Assembly (NCBI RefSeq): GCF_002575655.3
Contig: NC_053038.3
Coordinates: 139,950,885 to 140,014,884, forward strand
Origin: Aegilops tauschii subsp. strangulata
Lineage: Eukaryota > Streptophyta > Magnoliopsida > Poales > Poaceae
Length of the DNA: 64,000 nucleotides
Direction: 5' to 3'
The notes under the pieces are model-generated. The model made no database searches and had not been told where the DNA came from. It saw only the letters and a program-made list of their open reading frames with translations. The position numbers and the translations under genes are program-made. The first letter of the stretch is position 1. Every line of letters begins with the position of its first letter. This document shows, piece after piece, positions 1 to 10,369 of the stretch.

Positions 1-41
1 GTTATGTTAATCACGCAACATATCATACGGGACGCTACTTT

Positions 42-140
42 AGTTACTTAACTGCAGGTGCATTGGGTCACTGACATATGGGCCCAACAGGCATCTGGCC
101 CACATGCCAGTGATGCAACTACACCTGCAGTTAAGTCACT
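42..140. repeat. Imperfect inverted repeat upstream of the first ORF
   Basis: Arms 42-84 and 97-140 are near-complementary around a 12-base spacer; the outermost part (TTAACTGCAGGTG against CACCTGCAGTTAA) is perfect. The arms contain TGGGCCCA and TGGGCC motifs, which in plants resemble site II/TCP-type promoter elements. It may be a small MITE relic or a promoter-associated hairpin; no clear target-site duplication was seen. Confidence 0.6.
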
Positions 141-181
141 GAAGCTCAGTCCATATCTTACGTAGTTGTGCCATTACTCGC

Positions 182-189
182 TATAAATA
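182..189 (+). promoter_or_regulatory. TATA box of the 315-956 ORF
   Basis: TATAAATA lies 126 bases upstream of the ATG at 315, a normal plant promoter-to-start spacing. It argues against the in-frame ATG at 168, which lies upstream of the TATA box and so would not be transcribed from this promoter. Confidence 0.55.
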
Positions 190-314
190 CTGCACCTCCC
201 ACGGCATTCGGAAGAACGCTCACGTTCATTGCTATCTTCTCCCCCTCCCTCTCACGTCGACCACCATGGTATCGACCCTCCCAAGCCCTAGGCACCCCTC
301 ACTACACCGTGCGG

Positions 315-956
315 ATGGTCACGCGTCGTCGTTTCTCGCCACCACTAGTTGAGGAGGACGCGTCGGCATTCCGCCCCTCGCCGCGACGTGTCAAGGTGGA
401 TGCGTCGGTGTTCCTAGTCTCGCCAGCACGCGCGTCGAAGGACGCGTCGGCTCCCTGCTACAAGGAGAATGTCGCACCGCCCGCCGAGCCCCCCAACCTT
501 GAGGAGCTTTGGAAAGAAATGGAGGTCGCCTTGTGGGAGGCTTTGCCTCCGATAGAGCGCGCCAAAATAGAGGCGGAGAAGAAGGCCGAGGAAGAGAAGC
601 GCGCCATGAGGCATGCTACCTGGCAGGCCTATGTCGCGTCCGAGAGAGTCAGGCAATTGTCTCTTTGGCAGAAGGCTCGTGCAAGGGCCATGAGGGTGGC
701 GGAGGACGCCTGTGCCAAAGCCCTGAGTGCAGTCGGGCCCAATTGCCTCATTTACGCTTGTCGGTACGTGGACCGGGTGCATGCTTCCAGCGAGGAGGAG
801 TACATCGTGCTTGCCTACCGGCAAGCCGCCAATCAGCACCTCGCGAGTTGCGAGGCTGAGGAAGAGGCGTTGTGTCGGCGTGCTGGGAAACGGCCGCGCA
901 CCAGGGCACTCGTGGCACGCCACAAGCGCTCTTGCGAGCATTGTGTCTTTTATTAG
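315..956 (+). CDS. Hypothetical basic/coiled-coil protein, single exon
   Basis: The frame is open from 168, but the ATG at 315 is preferred because the TATA box at 182-189 lies between the two. It gives 213 residues. The first 60 are Ser/Arg/Pro rich and hold two loose repeats of a V/SKDAS-type motif. Residues about 70-130 form an Ala/Glu/Lys/Arg-rich stretch (KIEAEKKAEEEKRA) likely to be helical or coiled coil. The C-terminus is basic and Cys/His-containing (RHKRSCEHCVFY). I recognise no domain. GC content is much higher than in the flanks, as in many grass genes. It could be an expressed orphan gene or a relic; function unknown. Confidence 0.5.
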   Translation: MVTRRRFSPPLVEEDASAFRPSPRRVKVDASVFLVSPARASKDASAPCYKENVAPPAEPPNLEELWKEMEVALWEALPPIERAKIEAEKKAEEEKRAMRHATWQAYVASERVRQLSLWQKARARAMRVAEDACAKALSAVGPNCLIYACRYVDRVHASSEEEYIVLAYRQAANQHLASCEAEEEALCRRAGKRPRTRALVARHKRSCEHCVFY

Positions 957-1488
957 GAATAATTTAGTTTCGTAAGGCGATCTCATTAGTTTTGGGACAC
1001 AAATGATAAATCCCAAACGTTCAGGAATTATTAGCGTCCTTAATTAAGTATGTAAAAGGAAAAGTTTGGAAACCCTGTGTATCCGTACGCATTGTGTAAG
1101 TACATGCATATAGCACAAACTTAACTATATATCGCACTACACATCTCTCTCTATATATGCTTGCAGACTGTGCTACTACTATTACTTATGTACGTGCAAA
1201 TGCACATTTTAACATTACGATGCGGTTTTTGTAAAAGTAGAAAAACAGCACTAGTCAAGCTTGTGAAATGATTCAATGCAAAAGAAATGCAAAAATGCCC
1301 GTTTGATTGTTTACTTTTAGCTTCCTTCTCTGTGGTTATTTCTCTATCGTACTTGGTATGGAGTATCTCATTAGTCAGGAAGGCATGCAAATTCCCAAAC
1401 CGCTTCCTACACCCTGTATCGAATTTTTCGCCTAACAAGTTGTGATGTGCCATTGGAATTCCAACTTGAGTACTACTACTAGGAGTAC
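957..1488. other. Non-coding stretch downstream of the first ORF
   Basis: AT-rich, no supported ORF, no recognised element. It would hold the 3' untranslated region and terminator of the 315-956 gene, but no unambiguous polyadenylation signal stands out. Confidence 0.4.
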
Positions 1489-1853
1489 CAGGGGCCCGTT
1501 CTTTTAGGTTTCTAGATTAGTAATCCCATAACTACTACCTCCGTCCTGGTTTATTGGTCCCCATTGTAAACCGTGTCAAATTTTGACCATAAGTTTAACT
1601 AATGAAATGTTTATGCATGTCACCCAAAATTACATAACTTTTGTTGACATACACTAACATTTTATCAGTTAAATCTTTGGTCAAAATTTAGCACAAATTA
1701 CAATGGTGACTAATAAACCAGGACGGACGTAGTAGTTTAGAATCCCAAATGAATGAGTGAGGCGCCTTATGTTACTCTCCACTATGACTAGTCTTATGGG
1801 AAAAGCTAGGGAAGAGATGACTTATTTTTTAAGACGCCAAAAGAACTGGCCCT
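1489..1853. mobile_element. hAT-like MITE, split by a Stowaway MITE
   Basis: The left end CAGGGGCCCGTTCTTTT matches the inverted right end AAAAGAACTGGCCCT with small differences. It is flanked by an 8-bp duplication, AGGAGTAC (1481-1488) and AGGAGTAG (1854-1861), which is the hAT target-site length. No coding capacity. The Stowaway-type element 1535-1732 sits inside it. Confidence 0.65.
1535..1732. mobile_element. Stowaway-type (Tc1/mariner) MITE
   Basis: 198 bp, starts CTACCTCCGTCC and ends GGACGGACGTAG, with a TA target-site duplication at 1533-1534 and 1733-1734. The terminal inverted repeats extend about 37 bp with few mismatches. It is inserted in the hAT-like MITE 1489-1853, so it is the younger of the two. 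Confidence 0.8.
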
Positions 1854-2075
1854 AGGAGTAGTAGCTAGGGATACTCGAGTGTGCGAGATGAATCGGACAA
1901 AGTAAATGCAGAGAGATGAAATGCAAAACAGACGGAGGGATGTTATGGTTGCTTGTCCGTTTATTTTACTAGGCCACTTATTACTGGGAGTGGTGGGGTT
2001 TTGTGATATGAAGGCTTTAATGCCGCGCCACGAGCGGGGTGAGACTCCCGTGCAGCGCCGCCCTCTACACTAGTA

Positions 2076-2262
2076 CAACCTCGGTCGTGGTTTATTAGCC
2101 CCCCATTGAATTTGACTGAAGATTTAACTGACAAAATGTTAGTGCATGTCAACAAAAATTATATCGTTGGATTCGTATTTTAACATAGTTTTTAATGATA
2201 TAATTTTTGGTGACATGCATGAGAATTTATCGTACTATATATAATGTTAGTTAAATTTATGG
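2076..2262. mobile_element. Decayed copy of the same Stowaway-type MITE
   Basis: The left end (CTCGGTCGTGGTTTATTAG) is clearly related to the element at 1535, and the interior shares the GTTAGTTAAATTTATGGCC-like block. The right terminal repeat is missing, apparently cut at the Helitron-like end near 2275. Confidence 0.5.
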
Positions 2263-2274
2263 CCATACTAATAT

Positions 2275-2305
2275 ATAGTAAGGTGCCTGTGCGTTGCACG
2301 GAACA
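2275..2305 (-). mobile_element. Possible Helitron 3' end
   Basis: Read on the minus strand this gives CCGTGCAACGCAC followed by a few bases and CTAT, close to the grass Helitron 3' hairpin plus CTAG signature. No matching TCTCTACT 5' end was found to the right, so only the terminus is called. Confidence 0.35.
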
Positions 2306-2596
2306 GTGAAATGCATTGATCGGGGAGTTGTTTATTTTGACAAAGTATGTAGGGGTCATCTCATGTGTAACGAGTATCGATAGGTTTCTTCGGATATTAT
2401 TTCTTCTCTAGAGCTCACTAACATCCGGGTGAAATAGATAAAAAGTTATCTTTTGCAAACAAAAGCGTTCAATTGTTCAACCTGCATCCAAAACTTGTGA
2501 AGAAATAACACTTATTGTGCTTTGCAGGAAATGATCTTTAAGAATTAGTTTTTGAGTATCAATTTTGTTTATTTTTTCTAGACCACCATGAATGTA

Positions 2597-3171
2597 CTCC
2601 CTCCGTCTAGGTGAATAAGTCATGTTAAGTTGTGCACTGTGACCAAGAATGAGGGGAAAATGAGAGAACTTAATGTTTATTTGCTAGTTAATAGCATTGC
2701 ATGCAATGAACTAACCACTGCATGTCATGTTTGGTAGTCTTGAGTCATTGAAAACATGCACGCCCCACGTCTTTTATTGGTTGATATGCCAAGAAACAAG
2801 AAACAAGGTGGGTGCTAATGCAAGGCGCCTAAGTGTTGGATTATTTGGTTCGTAAGGTGACTTAGAGCGAGTACAATAAGGTACAGTCAGTAGGCTGTAA
2901 GAAGTAAAGTAATATTTCTAATGCTTAGTTGGAGGAGAGAGGATAGGAGAGAGAATGTAAACGGGCTGTCAAACAAGAGCCAGCTGCAGCATGTGCTCCT
3001 ATGTGAGAGTGGAAAGTGGGCCATGTATTAATGAAGTAGCACATACTTATAGCTAATTGTTATACATGTTGGCTATAAGTTGGCTATAGATGACATGGCA
3101 CTTTCTTGTAGTCAACAGTTGACTATACTATTAAGTATTAACCATGCTCTTATACACCTAGACAAAGGGAT
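2597..3171. mobile_element. Stowaway-type MITE interrupted by a Tourist-type MITE
   Basis: The left end CTCCCTCCGTCTAGGTG is mirrored at the right end by CACCTAGACAAAGGGAT. TA dinucleotides flank both ends (2595-2596, 3172-3173), as for Tc1/mariner MITEs. About half of the length is the inserted element 2865-3149. Confidence 0.65.
2865..3149. mobile_element. Tourist-type (PIF/Harbinger) MITE
   Basis: 285 bp, begins GAGCGAGTACAATAAGG and ends CATGCTC, with a TTA target-site duplication at 2862-2864 and 3150-3152. This 3-bp duplication is diagnostic of PIF/Harbinger-type insertion. It is nested in the Stowaway-type element 2597-3171. Confidence 0.7.
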
Positions 3172-3392
3172 TAAGTCAGGATGACTTGGAAGGGGGCAGA
3201 TGAGATGTAAGAAATGGTTCATCATAAGTATTTCACCATTGCTGTAGTAAAAATTCTCAATTAATCTCATAAATGGCAAGCGAGAACTCTCATGGAGCAA
3301 AAGCATGCATGGAAGATTCTAGACTAAACCATAAATGGATACACTTTTATTCAAGCGCGATACTCTAATAGAGCAAGATCATGCATGGAAGG

Positions 3393-4988
3393 TAATACGT
3401 CTCCAACTTATCTATAATTTTTTATTGTTCCATGTTGTTTTATTATCAATCTTGGATGTTTTATAATCATTTTATAGTCATTTTATATCATTTTTTGGCA
3501 CTAACCTATTGACATAGTACCAAGTGCCAGTTGATGTTTTTCCATGTTTTTTACATCGCAAGAAATCAATATCAAATGGAATCCAAATGCCACGAAACTC
3601 CATGATGATTTTATATGGACCAGAAGGAAGGCGATGGGCCCTGGTTGCACCTGGGGGGTGCCCGAGGGGGGCACAACCCACCAGGGCGCGCCAGGAGGCC
3701 CTGGCGCGCCCTGGTGGGTTGTGCCCACCTCGGGTGCCCCCCGGACCGCCTCTTTGCTCTATAAATACCACAATATTCCAGAAACCCTAGAACAAGCGTT
3801 GAAATATTCATCCAGCCGTCGTAGAGTCCAGAACCACCAGATCCAATCTAGACACCATCATGGAGGGGTTCACCACTTCCATTGGTGCCTCTCCGATGAT
3901 GCGTGAGTAGTCCTTTGTAGACCTTCGGGTCCGTAGTTAGTAGCTAGATGGCTTCCTCTCTCTATCACTGGATTCTCAATACAATGGTCTCTTGGAGATC
4001 CATATGATGTAACTCTTTTGCAGTGTGTTTGTTGGGATCTGATGAACTTTCAGTTTATGATCAGTCATATCTTTTTATATCCATGAAATTTATTTGAGTT
4101 TCTTTGATCTCTTATATGCATGATCTCTTATAGCCTCGTATTTCTTCTCCGATATTTGGGTTTTGTTTGGCCAACTTGATCTATTTATCTTGTAATGGGA
4201 AGAGGTGCCCGGTAGTGGGTTCGATCTTACGGTGCTCGATCCCAGTGACAGAAGGGGAAACGACACGGATGCATCGTTGCTACTAAGGATAAAAAGACGA
4301 GATCTATATCTACCGCCATATAGATAAACGGATCTTGTCTACATCATGTCATCGTTCTTATTGCATTACTCTGTTTTTCCATGAACTTAATACACTGGAT
4401 GCATGTTGGATAGCGGTTAATGTGTGGAGTAATAGTAGTAGATGCAGGCAGGAGTCGGTCTACTAATCTTGGATGTGATGCCTATGTAATGATCATTGCC
4501 TGGATATCATCATAATTATTTGAAGTTCTATCAATTGCCCAACAGTAATTTGTTTACCCACCGTTTGCTATTTTTCTCGAGAGAAGCCACTAGTGAAACC
4601 TACGGCCCCTGGGTCTTCTTTCTCATATATTTGCCTTGCGATATACTTTTCCTTTGCATTTCTATTCAGATCTATTAAACCAAAAAAATTCAAAAATACC
4701 TTGCTGGACTTTATTTATTTGTGATCTATTAATTCAATCTACTACAATTTACCTCACGTCCGCTTGCCAATTTCTGGCGCCATTACCCAAAAGGGATTGA
4801 CAACCCCTATAACACGTCGGGTTGCGAGGTGTTGTTATTTGTGTGCAGGTGCTGTTTACGTTGTGTTGCTTGGTTCTCCTACTGGTATGATACCTTGGTT
4901 TCATAACTGAGGGAAATACTCTACCGTCGCTGTGCTACATCATCCCTCCCTCTCTGAGGAAATACCGACGTAGTTCTAGCTACCATCA
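3393..4988 (+). repeat. 5' LTR of element A
   Basis: 1596 bp, begins TAATACGTCTCC (expected TGATACG, one change) and ends CTACCATCA. It holds the promoter hairpin and TATA box at 3669-3767. The 3' LTR, with the CACTA element and one copy of its duplication removed, is 1587 bp. Confidence 0.85.
3669..3767 (+). promoter_or_regulatory. LTR promoter: perfect hairpin followed by a TATA box
   Basis: Arms 3669-3695 and 3700-3726 are a perfect 27-bp inverted repeat with a 4-base loop (GGGCACAACCCACCAGGG... core). CTATAAATA follows at about 3759-3767. The hairpin-then-TATA order recurs in the 3' LTR near 9175 and, in related form, in level-2 LTRs, so it is probably part of the U3 promoter. Confidence 0.6.
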
Positions 4989-4999
4989 AGGAGAATTTC

Positions 5000-5016
5000 T
5001 GGCGCCGTTGCCAGGG
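5000..5016 (+). promoter_or_regulatory. Primer binding site of element A (tRNA-Asp type)
   Basis: TGGCGCCGTTGCCAGGG is complementary, with one mismatch, to the 3' end of plant tRNA-Asp(GTC), which ends CCCCGGCAACGGCGCCA. It starts 11 bases after the LTR. It is a primer site, not a tRNA gene. Confidence 0.75.
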
Positions 5017-5237
5017 AGGATCTTCAACATATACCAGGTTCCTAATCATAAATCTCATCTCCTCGCAATTTATATTATTTTCCTTTTTCCTCTCGTTTTC
5101 CTCTCCCCCACTTCACAAAAATTTCCGTTTTATTCGCCCTCTTTTCGTTTTCCTTTTTCTCGTTCGATCTTTTGTTTGCTTGTGTTGCCATGTGTCTTCT
5201 ATTTGCTTGCATCTTTGCTTGCTAAAACTTTATTGAT

Positions 5238-5810
5238 ATGGATCCCCATCCACTTGCTAATCTTTTTAAAATATCCAATCATGATGAACCAATTGCTAGT
5301 GAGTTGAGTGCACTAGATTATCTTTATGATGTTTTGCTTGAGATTCGTGAACATGAAAATTGTGATGAAGAAATTTATGAAGTGATTCATGATAGCTCCT
5401 TGAATGAAAAGCATGATTGCAATAATTTTACTATAAATTCTATTAATGTGAATTGTGCTAATAATATGCAAAACCCCAAGCTTGGGGATGCTTGTTTTGT
5501 CATGTCCACTACTTATTGCAATCATCATGATTGGGGTGATAATGTTTCTTATGATCTTGAAAAATTATTTAAGCCTCATGATGAATATGTTTGTGATAAT
5601 ATTGAAAGTGGGTTTGGAAGAGTGTTAACTTTAGCTAAAAATAATCCCACTTATTTGGAGAGTGTTCAATCTTATGACTTTTTTTATAAAAGTGGGCTTG
5701 GAGAGGTCATGACTTTATTTGATGATAATCCCACTATTTTGGAAGAGTGTCAACTTTGCATGCATGTGGATCATGAAGAGAATATTTTATGTGATGGCTA
5801 TATTGTTTAA
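5238..5810 (+). CDS. Acidic ORF of element A, 190 residues, unknown function
   Basis: Starts at the ATG at 5238 (MDPHPLANLFKIS...). It is acidic, rich in Asp/Glu/Asn/His/Cys, and has two similar blocks spaced about 35 residues apart (SGFGRVLTLAKNNPT and SGLGEVMTLFDDNPT), indicating an internal duplication. There is no zinc knuckle, DTGA-type protease motif, RT motif or transmembrane segment. The codons are AT-rich, unlike the GC-rich genes in the flanks. Its position right after the primer site is that of gag, but I cannot see gag features. It may be a decayed or specialised leader ORF kept by this non-autonomous family. Confidence 0.45.
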   Translation: MDPHPLANLFKISNHDEPIASELSALDYLYDVLLEIREHENCDEEIYEVIHDSSLNEKHDCNNFTINSINVNCANNMQNPKLGDACFVMSTTYCNHHDWGDNVSYDLEKLFKPHDEYVCDNIESGFGRVLTLAKNNPTYLESVQSYDFFYKSGLGEVMTLFDDNPTILEECQLCMHVDHEENILCDGYIV

Positions 5811-6789
5811 TTTGATTGTGATACTACATGGAATTATTATGGGAGAGTAAAATATGGTTGTAGAAAATTTCATGTTACTAGATTGCCTCTTGTTATGTTG
5901 AGATTGCTATTGTTTCCTTCTTCTTCCTTGCATATGCTAGATCTTGCTTGTCTTGCTAATTTATTTTCCTATAAAATTCCTATGCATAGGAAGTATGTTA
6001 GACTTAAATACTTTCGTCACATGTTTTATGATGCTCTCTTTATGTTGCAATTATTATCTTTCATGTGAGCATCAATAAAATCTTGTGCCTAGCTAAGGGC
6101 GTAAAACTATAGCGCTTGTTGGGAGGCAACCCAATGAAGAAAATTTATTTTTGCTTTCTGTTCTTGAGTGTTAGCACAATTATGCTACTGTTATGATTGT
6201 TTTTTTGTGTGTTTTAATTAGTGTTTGTGCCAAGTAGAACCAATAGGATCTTCTTGGGTGATTGTTGTTTGATCTTGCTGAAAAAGACAGAAACTTTGCA
6301 CTCACGAAAATAATTTTCATAAATCACAGAAAAGATCTTTTGCCCTCATTATTTTTGCAGAAGATTAATATACAAATTACCCTGGTCTTCCTATTTTGGT
6401 AGAATTTTTGTAGTTCCAGAAGTATTTGAACAAATCAGATTGCTACAGACTGTTCTGTTTTGACAGATTCTGTTTTCTTTGTGTTGTGTGCTTATTTTGA
6501 TGGCTCTATGGTTTTCTTTGATGAGTTTTTGCCATAGAAAAGTTGGAATACAGTAGATATAATACAAAAACAAAATAAGAATTGGTTTGATACAGCACTT
6601 ACAGTAGTTGTTTTTTTCATACACTAACGGATCTCACGAAGGTTTTGTTGAGTTTTGGGTGATTGAAGTTTTCAGCTTTTGGGTTACCTTACGATGGATG
6701 AAGGAAGGATGTAAGAGCCTAAGATTGGGTATGCCCCGGCATCAAAAGCTGTTATCCAAGAATGAGCAACCAACTAAGCTTGGGGATGC
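5474..6789. repeat. Internal copies of a PPT-like motif AAGCTTGGGGATGC
   Basis: The 14-mer AAGCTTGGGGATGC occurs at 5478-5491 and 6776-6789, and again at the true polypurine tract/LTR junction at 8885-8898 (8544-8557 with one change). At 5474-5487 it is embedded in a perfect 14-bp palindrome, CCCCAAGCTTGGGG. Confidence 0.6.
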
Positions 6790-8557
6790 CCCCGAGTGGC
6801 ATCCCCGCTTTCTTCCAACAACCATCGGTATTTTACTCGAGGCTATATTTTTATTCGTCACATGATATGTGTTTTGCTTGGAGCGTCTTGTATGATATGT
6901 GTATTTGCTTGTTTTATTTTGTGTTTTAAGTCACCCATCCTTGCTGGACACACCTATTTGAGAGAGCCAAAATTATATCATGACTTGCTAGAGTTGCTCT
7001 TTATGCTTCACTTAAATCTTTTATGAGCTACGACTTGCTCTAGTGCTTCACTTATATCTTTTTGAGCACGGTGTGCTTTGTTAATTTTTAAGAAATGCTC
7101 TCTTGCTTCACTTAGATTTATTTGAGAGTTAGTAAAATTTTGAAGAAATTCTCTCTTGCTGCACTTAAATAATTTTGAGAGAAAGAAAATTTGTTATGCT
7201 CATGATCTTCACTTATATTTGTTTGAGCTTATGAAAAGCAACACATAAAAATTAGTCCCAAAGTGATAGATATCCAAGAAGGATAAAATAAGAAAATGTC
7301 ATGAAGATCATTGGACAAAATAAACTTGATTCTTAGTAATAGTTTTGAGATATGATGATGTGATATGTGAGTTATGTTGATGAGTAATTGTGCTCTAGTA
7401 AGAATATTGGTGTTAAGGTTTGTGATTCCCTATGCATGCACGAAAGTCAATAATTATGCAATGAAGATTATATCCTACTTGTGGTGCATTATTCGATGTT
7501 AATTATGCTTAATGCTTGCTTATGAGATTATTCATTTCTTGGTTGGTCGCTTCCCAATCTTTTGCTAGCCTTCATTTTGCACTAAGTATGACCTCTACTT
7601 GTGCATCCAAAATCCTTTAAACCAGTTTTGCCACATGAGTCCACTATATCTACCTATATGCGGTATTCTTTTTCCGTTCTAAGCAAATTTGCATGTGCCA
7701 TCTCTAATTTTCAAAATAAACTTCTCCTTTGTGTGTTTGTTTCGCTCGCGGAACGGTAACGGGTGGCTAATATTTTCCATGCTAGATGTGTTATTCTCAA
7801 GATGAGTGTTTCTTCACTTGTCATTGCACGAGAGTAAGGCAAAGGTCTTAGGGATGCCCAGTCCCGAAATGCAAAAAAATATTTACTTTATGTTGTTAAA
7901 TAATAAATTCCTTGGAAAGTGTTTGTATGGAGGGCACCCGTGGATACAGCTAGCCATGGAAAGTGAAAGAATGGTGGAAAAAGGAATAAACTTTATTTTC
8001 TGTTTCGGAACCGCCTATGGCATAACTAGCATGGAAAGTGTTCGTAGCTCTGAGTCGTTTTCGTTGGTGGGATGGATACACCTCCCAAAATGTTTTTATC
8101 TCTAATTTTTCGCTCTGAGCTCTGGCACCTCTACAAATCCCTACTTCCCTCTGCGAAGGGCCTTTCTTTTACTTTATGCAAAAAAAAATTTAAATTTGAG
8201 TCTCCATCTTCTCTCATAAAAAGCACCAACTAGGAGGCAATATGATCGTGCTCAAGTATTGGGTGTAGTTAATATTCGAGTGTGTTTCATGAATGGATCA
8301 ATGTTTGAGCATGATGGGCTAGGGATAACTTATTTTAGCATTGATATTTTGGAAGACATGGTTGCTTGTTGGTATGCTTGAGTATATAAATTATTATGTC
8401 AAAACTAGACTATTGCTTTGAATCACATAAAAGTCCAAATGTCCATGCTATAAAGAAAAGAATATGTTATGACTTGATGAACAACACTCCACATCAAAAA
8501 TTCTGTTTTTTATCACTTACCTACTCGAGGACGAGTAGGAGTTAATCTTGGGGATGC
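5811..8557. other. Non-coding 3' half of element A interior
   Basis: About 2.7 kb with only short unsupported ORFs. Around 7015-7230 there is a run of loosely repeated blocks with 'cttcacttaaatc/ttttgag' character. The part 7400-8560 resembles, in inverted orientation, the 3' internal region of level 2 (22561-24150), including GATGCCCAGTCCC and TTCGCAGAGGGAAG blocks. Confidence 0.55.
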
Positions 8558-8908
8558 TGATACGTCTCCAACGTATCTATAAATTTTTATTGTTCCATGT
8601 TGTTTTATTATCAATCTTGGATGTTTAGAATCATTTTATAGTCATTTTATATCATTTTTTGGTACTATTGCTTTGAATCACATAAAAGTCCAAATGTGAT
8701 TATTGCTTTGAATCACATCTTGGATAGTCTAAACATCTTGGATGTTTAGACTATTGCTTTGAATCACATAAAATCCCAAATGTCCATGCTATAAAGAAAA
8801 GAATATGTTATGACTTGATGGACAACACTCCACATCAAAAATTCTGTTTTTTATCACTTACCTACTCGAGGACGAGTAGGAGTTAAGCTTGGGGATGCTG
8901 ATAGGTCT
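8393..8908. repeat. Tandem duplication of the PPT/LTR junction of element A
   Basis: The segment from about 8393 to 8557 (ending in the polypurine tract) plus the first ~110 bp of LTR (8558-8668) is followed by short ATTGCTTTGAATCACAT repeats. A second copy of the same end region (about 8740-8898) follows, then the LTR that continues to full length (from 8899). There are therefore two LTR starts, 341 bp apart. Confidence 0.7.
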
Positions 8909-9594
8909 CCAACGAATCTATAATTTTTTATTGTTCCATGCTATTTTATTATCAATCTTGGATGTTTAGAATCATTTTATAGTCATTTTATATCATTTTT
9001 TGGTACTAACTTATTGACATAGTGCCAAGTGCAAGTTGCTGTTTTTTCCATGTTTTTTACATCGCAGGAAATCAATATCAAACGGAGTCCAAATGCCACG
9101 AAACTCCACGATGATTTTTTCTGGGCCAGAAGGAAGGCAATGGGCCCTGGTTGCACCTGGGGGGTACTCGAGGGGGGCACAACCTACCAGGGCGCGCTAG
9201 GAGGCCCAGGCGCGCCCTGGTGGGTTGTGCCCACCTCGGGTGCCCCCCGGACCGCTTCTTTGCTCCATAAATACCACAATATTCCAGAAACCCTAGAACA
9301 AGCGTTGAAATATTCATCCAGCCGCCGCAGAGTTCAGAACCACCATATCCAATCTAGACACCATCACAGACGGGTTCACCACTTCCATTGGTGCCTCTCC
9401 GATGATGCGTGAGTAGTCCTTTGTAGACCTTCGGGTCCGTAGTTAGTAGCTAGATGGCTTCCTCTCTCTCTCGCTGGATTCTCAATACAATGGTCTCTTG
9501 GAGATCCATATGATGTAACTCTTTTGCGGTATGTTTTTTGGGATCTGATGAACTTTGAGTTTATGATCAGTCATATCTTTTTATATCCTTGAAA

Positions 9595-9900
9595 CACTAC
9601 TGGAAATTGCTTATTTGCCGTCCGCCTTTTCTTTGTCGACCGCTGGCTGACGGAAAAGAAGGTCTTTGCCGTCCGCTTACACAAAACGGACGGCAAAGAA
9701 TTGGCTGATGGCAAAGAAGGTCTTTGCCATCAGCTGGCGTACGGCAAAGAGAGAGGTGGGCCCCACTAACGAGCTACGTAGAAAAAACCTAACGGCCCCC
9801 TCTTTGCCGTCTGCTAGCAGACGGCAAAGAGCACAAAAGCGGACGGCAAAGTATGGCGGACGGCAAAGAGTTGACCTAACTAACGGGCCGAGCCCCACCC
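9595..9900. repeat. 5' subterminal repeats of the CACTA element
   Basis: At least eight copies of the TTTGCCGTC(C/T)G/GACGGCAAAG motif in both orientations. In CACTA elements such arrays are the binding sites for the element-encoded TnpA-type protein. Confidence 0.8.
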
Positions 9901-9906
9901 CGGCCG

Positions 9907-10212
9907 CCCCACTCTCTCTCTCTATGTGTGTGTGTGTGTGTTTCTCTCATCCTCTCTCCCCGACGACCCGCCGCCGCCCCCTTGCCTCGCACCGTTGCCC
10001 CGCACCCCTCCTCTGTGCCACCCCGACCTCCACCGCGCCGCCGCCGCCCCCTCGCCCAGCCGCCCCGCCCCCTCCCCTGCGTCGCCCCCCGCCCCGTCCC
10101 ACCGTGGTTTTCCGGCCTCCCCCTCCACCGGGCCGCCGCCTCCTCCAGCGGCGGCCCTCCCATCCACTGGCCGCCCCGCGCCTCCTCCACCGGCGATCCC
10201 CTGCAAGTGAGT
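9907..10212 (+). other. GC-rich leader, probable 5' exon of the captured gene
   Basis: A CT/TG microsatellite (about 9911-9946) is followed by a Pro/Ala-coding, CpG-rich block and a donor-like CTGCAA|GTGAGTTC near 10206. Grass genes often start with such a leader, so it may be the first, non-coding exon of the B3 gene. Overlapping Pro-rich frames here on both strands look like composition effects, not proteins. Confidence 0.4.
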
Positions 10213-10369
10213 TCTTCCCACCTTTTTTTAGTTTAGTTTTTTTAGTTTCTTTTAGTTTAGTTTCTGTTTTAGTTATAGTTTTAGTTTAGTTTTATTTTTA
10301 GTTTAGTTTTAGTTTTAGTTTATTTTATTTTAGTTTTATTTTAGATTAGTTTTAGTTTTAGTTTAGAAG

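Noticed and set aside
168..314. Longer N-terminus from ATG 168 for the first ORF
   Set aside because: The TATA box lies downstream of this ATG, so the transcript would start after it.
5000..5016. tRNA-like match (also 29244-29260)
   Set aside because: Only the 3' end of tRNA-Asp is matched; these are primer binding sites next to LTRs, not tRNA genes.
9666..10289. 207-residue frame across the CACTA left end
   Set aside because: Its first third is subterminal repeat and the rest Pro/Ala low complexity; more likely leader sequence.
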